Positions 62,512 through 64,000 of a stretch of 64,000 nt of DNA are shown here, piece after piece (within the stretch, counting starts at the first letter, position 1; every line of letters begins with the position of its first letter). Below the pieces are notes generated by a model that was given only the letters and a program-made list of their open reading frames with translations, had not been told where the DNA came from and made no database searches. The stretch spans positions 15,435,387 to 15,499,386 of the forward strand of contig OU612069.1 of NCBI GenBank assembly GCA_914767715.1. Reading direction: 5' to 3'. The position numbers were made by a program, and so were the translations under genes. This DNA comes from Membranipora membranacea. Taxonomy: Eukaryota > Bryozoa > Gymnolaemata > Cheilostomatida > Membraniporidae.

Positions 62512-62722
62512 TAAGATCAAATTGTCACTGCCAATGGCCGATTAGTGCCTGTTCAGTTTTGGCAGCTTGCTGCACATCCACGTTCAGGAGGTCTCCTATG
62601 GCCTCACTTCTAGGATGCATTCTAGTTTTCTAGGATGTATCATATTCTCAGTATGAGGATTTAGGGCACCTTGCGACCCTCTCTAGGGGCAGCCCAATCT
62701 TCTGTTTCTTAGTAAACAGCAA
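62512..62722 (+). repeat. Dispersed ~210-base repeat, copy 2
   Basis: Same-orientation copy of 8472-8682. Shared stretches include GGCCGATTAGTGCC, CTAGTTTTCTAGGATG and GGGGCAGCCCAATC. Non-coding. Confidence 0.85.
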
Positions 62723-62789
62723 TATTGTGAATTGATAGCCAGCAGCTCATTCTAGGCTATCCGAACAGCACAAAGCAGTCATTTCACCA

Positions 62790-63090
62790 CCTACGGGAGA
62801 GGATGATACCAAGTATCACACATAGCGGACTTGCTCAACTCTGTTACAGATGGTACCAAGTTACCTTGTTAGCAAAGTTCCAGAAGAGTCACAGAGATCC
62901 AGATATCCAGGGAACCAGAGTTGTAGAGTGGCAGAATTGTAGAGATCAAGAGTTGCAGAAATTCAGAGTTGCAGGGAGTTCCAGAATCATATCAGAATTA
63001 TAGCACCTGCAGTAGTGGAGGATACCACGTATCATACATAGCTGACATGCTTACCTCAGTTCCTGACGCTACCAAGTTATCTTATCACCT
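62790..63090 (+). repeat. Imperfect ~218-base duplication plus short internal repeats
   Basis: GGATGATACCAAGTATCACA (62801 on) and GGATACCACGTATCATAC (63020 on) begin matching segments that continue through CATAGC(G/T)GAC and CTACCAAGTTA-type words. Within the first unit GAGTTG(T/C)AGA-like words recur at 62919-62972. No coding function is evident. Confidence 0.6.
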
Positions 63091-63710
63091 GATTTCCTGA
63101 CGGTAGCTCAGCACCAGCAAGACGCAGTATACCCAACCAGCAGTAGGTCATATATTAGCAGTCCACTTTATTAGGTGAGGTTACCAGGTCCAGGATTTGT
63201 CTCCCAAGTTGTAAGGAGAAGACTACTGCCAATCTACGAAACTGAGCAGGTGTGCTCTTCATCTCCAGCTGTTATTAACTATCAAGTTAAATGCTCTGTT
63301 TGCGGACGCAGGAAGGAACCATCCATACTCATAGGTACATTTTCATTGTTAGTGTTTATCTTCCATATTTCTTGTCTAATTATCTATTTATTCAATATTT
63401 ATTTATTTTGTTTAATCTTGGCACACTAGGAAGAACATCATTTTAATGATGAAGATTGCTTGTCAATAGACGTTTAAAAAAATAGGTAGGGGCATGTGCA
63501 AATGTATAAATGGTTGCTTCCCCAGCTCTCAAAACAGAAGCAATTCAAAGTTTAATCTTTATTTGTAAAACCTGAGAATCATGGTGATTAAAATAAGACT
63601 TTCACTCCAAAAGTTCCACAGCCAACAATAATATATTATATCATATTATCACATCTTATTTTAATTGAAATCATCAAAATGATAACCCAATTTATATTAT
63701 TTTATTCTAG

Positions 63711-64000
63711 CTATTGGGTTGAGCTTAACATATGCTTCAGGTGTTGGAATCATCCCACATTACTTCAAAAAGCGAAAAGCAGCTGCATACACAGGGATAG
63801 GACTTGGTGTCGGGATCGGATTCACTGCACATCCCTATATCGCATCTGCTGCCTTAAACAAATTTGGATACAAGATCGGAATGTTCACTCTACTTCCTAT
63901 TCTTATTCCATCGCTGGCTTTACCGCTAATCTTCAAACCGCAATTGCCAAAAGAGCAGCCGGTCGCATTGCATGTAACATCATTGACATATGCCAAGACT
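63711..64000 (+). CDS. SLC16/monocarboxylate-type transporter exon, copy 2 (runs off window)
   Basis: After an acceptor (TTTTATTCTAG), 290 bases stay open to the window end in the same phase as the corresponding exon of the first copy at 43581. They read LTYASGVGIIPHYFKKRKAA, GIGLGVGIGFTAHPYIAS, then a membrane helix (MFTLLPILIPSLALPLIF) and the start of the central loop. This is the segment lost in copy 1, so this copy shows the ancestral structure. The preceding exon (VGCR...LAYSILA in copy 1) is not found in the repeat-filled kilobase upstream, so the intron is long or this is a partial duplicate. Confidence 0.75.

Overview
This is a window of animal (metazoan) nuclear DNA: AT-rich, intron-dense, with GT-AG splice sites, no operons, and debris from several animal-type transposon classes (CR1/Rex1-like and R2-like LINEs, BEL/Pao, a P/THAP-type transposase remnant, a tRNA-derived SINE). 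The secreted and receptor-like proteins (C-type lectin-like domains, Ser/Thr-rich stalks, NHL propeller, tyrosine-rich tails) and the compact 100-500 base introns suggest a marine or freshwater invertebrate. An early-branching animal such as a sponge is possible, but the species cannot be read from the sequence.

Layout. 1-5.3 kb: end of a terminal-inverted-repeat element, then a plus-strand gene for a cysteine-rich repeat protein (1298-5291, 5' end missing). 5.3-11.7 kb: intergenic, with a SINE, a dispersed repeat, two unrecognised coding-like exons and a candidate TTAA element. 11.77-31.75 kb: the most striking part, an inverted duplication. The left arm is a small secreted Cys-rich protein gene (11770-13363, +) followed by an NHL-repeat single-pass receptor gene (14673-18380, +). 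The right arm is the mirror image: a paralogous NHL receptor (25869-29136, -) and a paralogous small Cys-rich gene (30409-31745, -). Between the arms lies a 2.89-kb transposon-like insertion with ~250-base inverted repeats and TAAT target duplications.

34.5-38.9 kb holds two degraded LINEs. 42.9-44.4 kb is an SLC16/monocarboxylate-type transporter with an internal deletion and frameshift; an exon of a second, undeleted copy starts at 63711 and runs off the window. 46.0-57.4 kb is one large minus-strand gene of 19 exons. I could phase it end to end (4254 coding bases, 1417 residues): signal peptide, C-type-lectin-like and laminin-G-like segments, a ~570-residue Ser/Thr-rich mucin stretch, three basic furin-type sites, one transmembrane helix and a basic tail with an AT-hook-like motif. 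57.4-63.7 kb is mostly repeats, including a BEL/Pao pol remnant.

How the genes may work together (inference): the neighbourhood is a cluster of lineage-specific cell-surface and secreted proteins. The paired small secreted protein plus NHL receptor, both kept intact in two inverted copies with conserved tail tyrosines, looks like a co-inherited two-gene module, possibly ligand and receptor. Nothing in the sequence proves that they interact. All exon models are by eye from splice signals, reading phase and paralog agreement, and have no transcript support.
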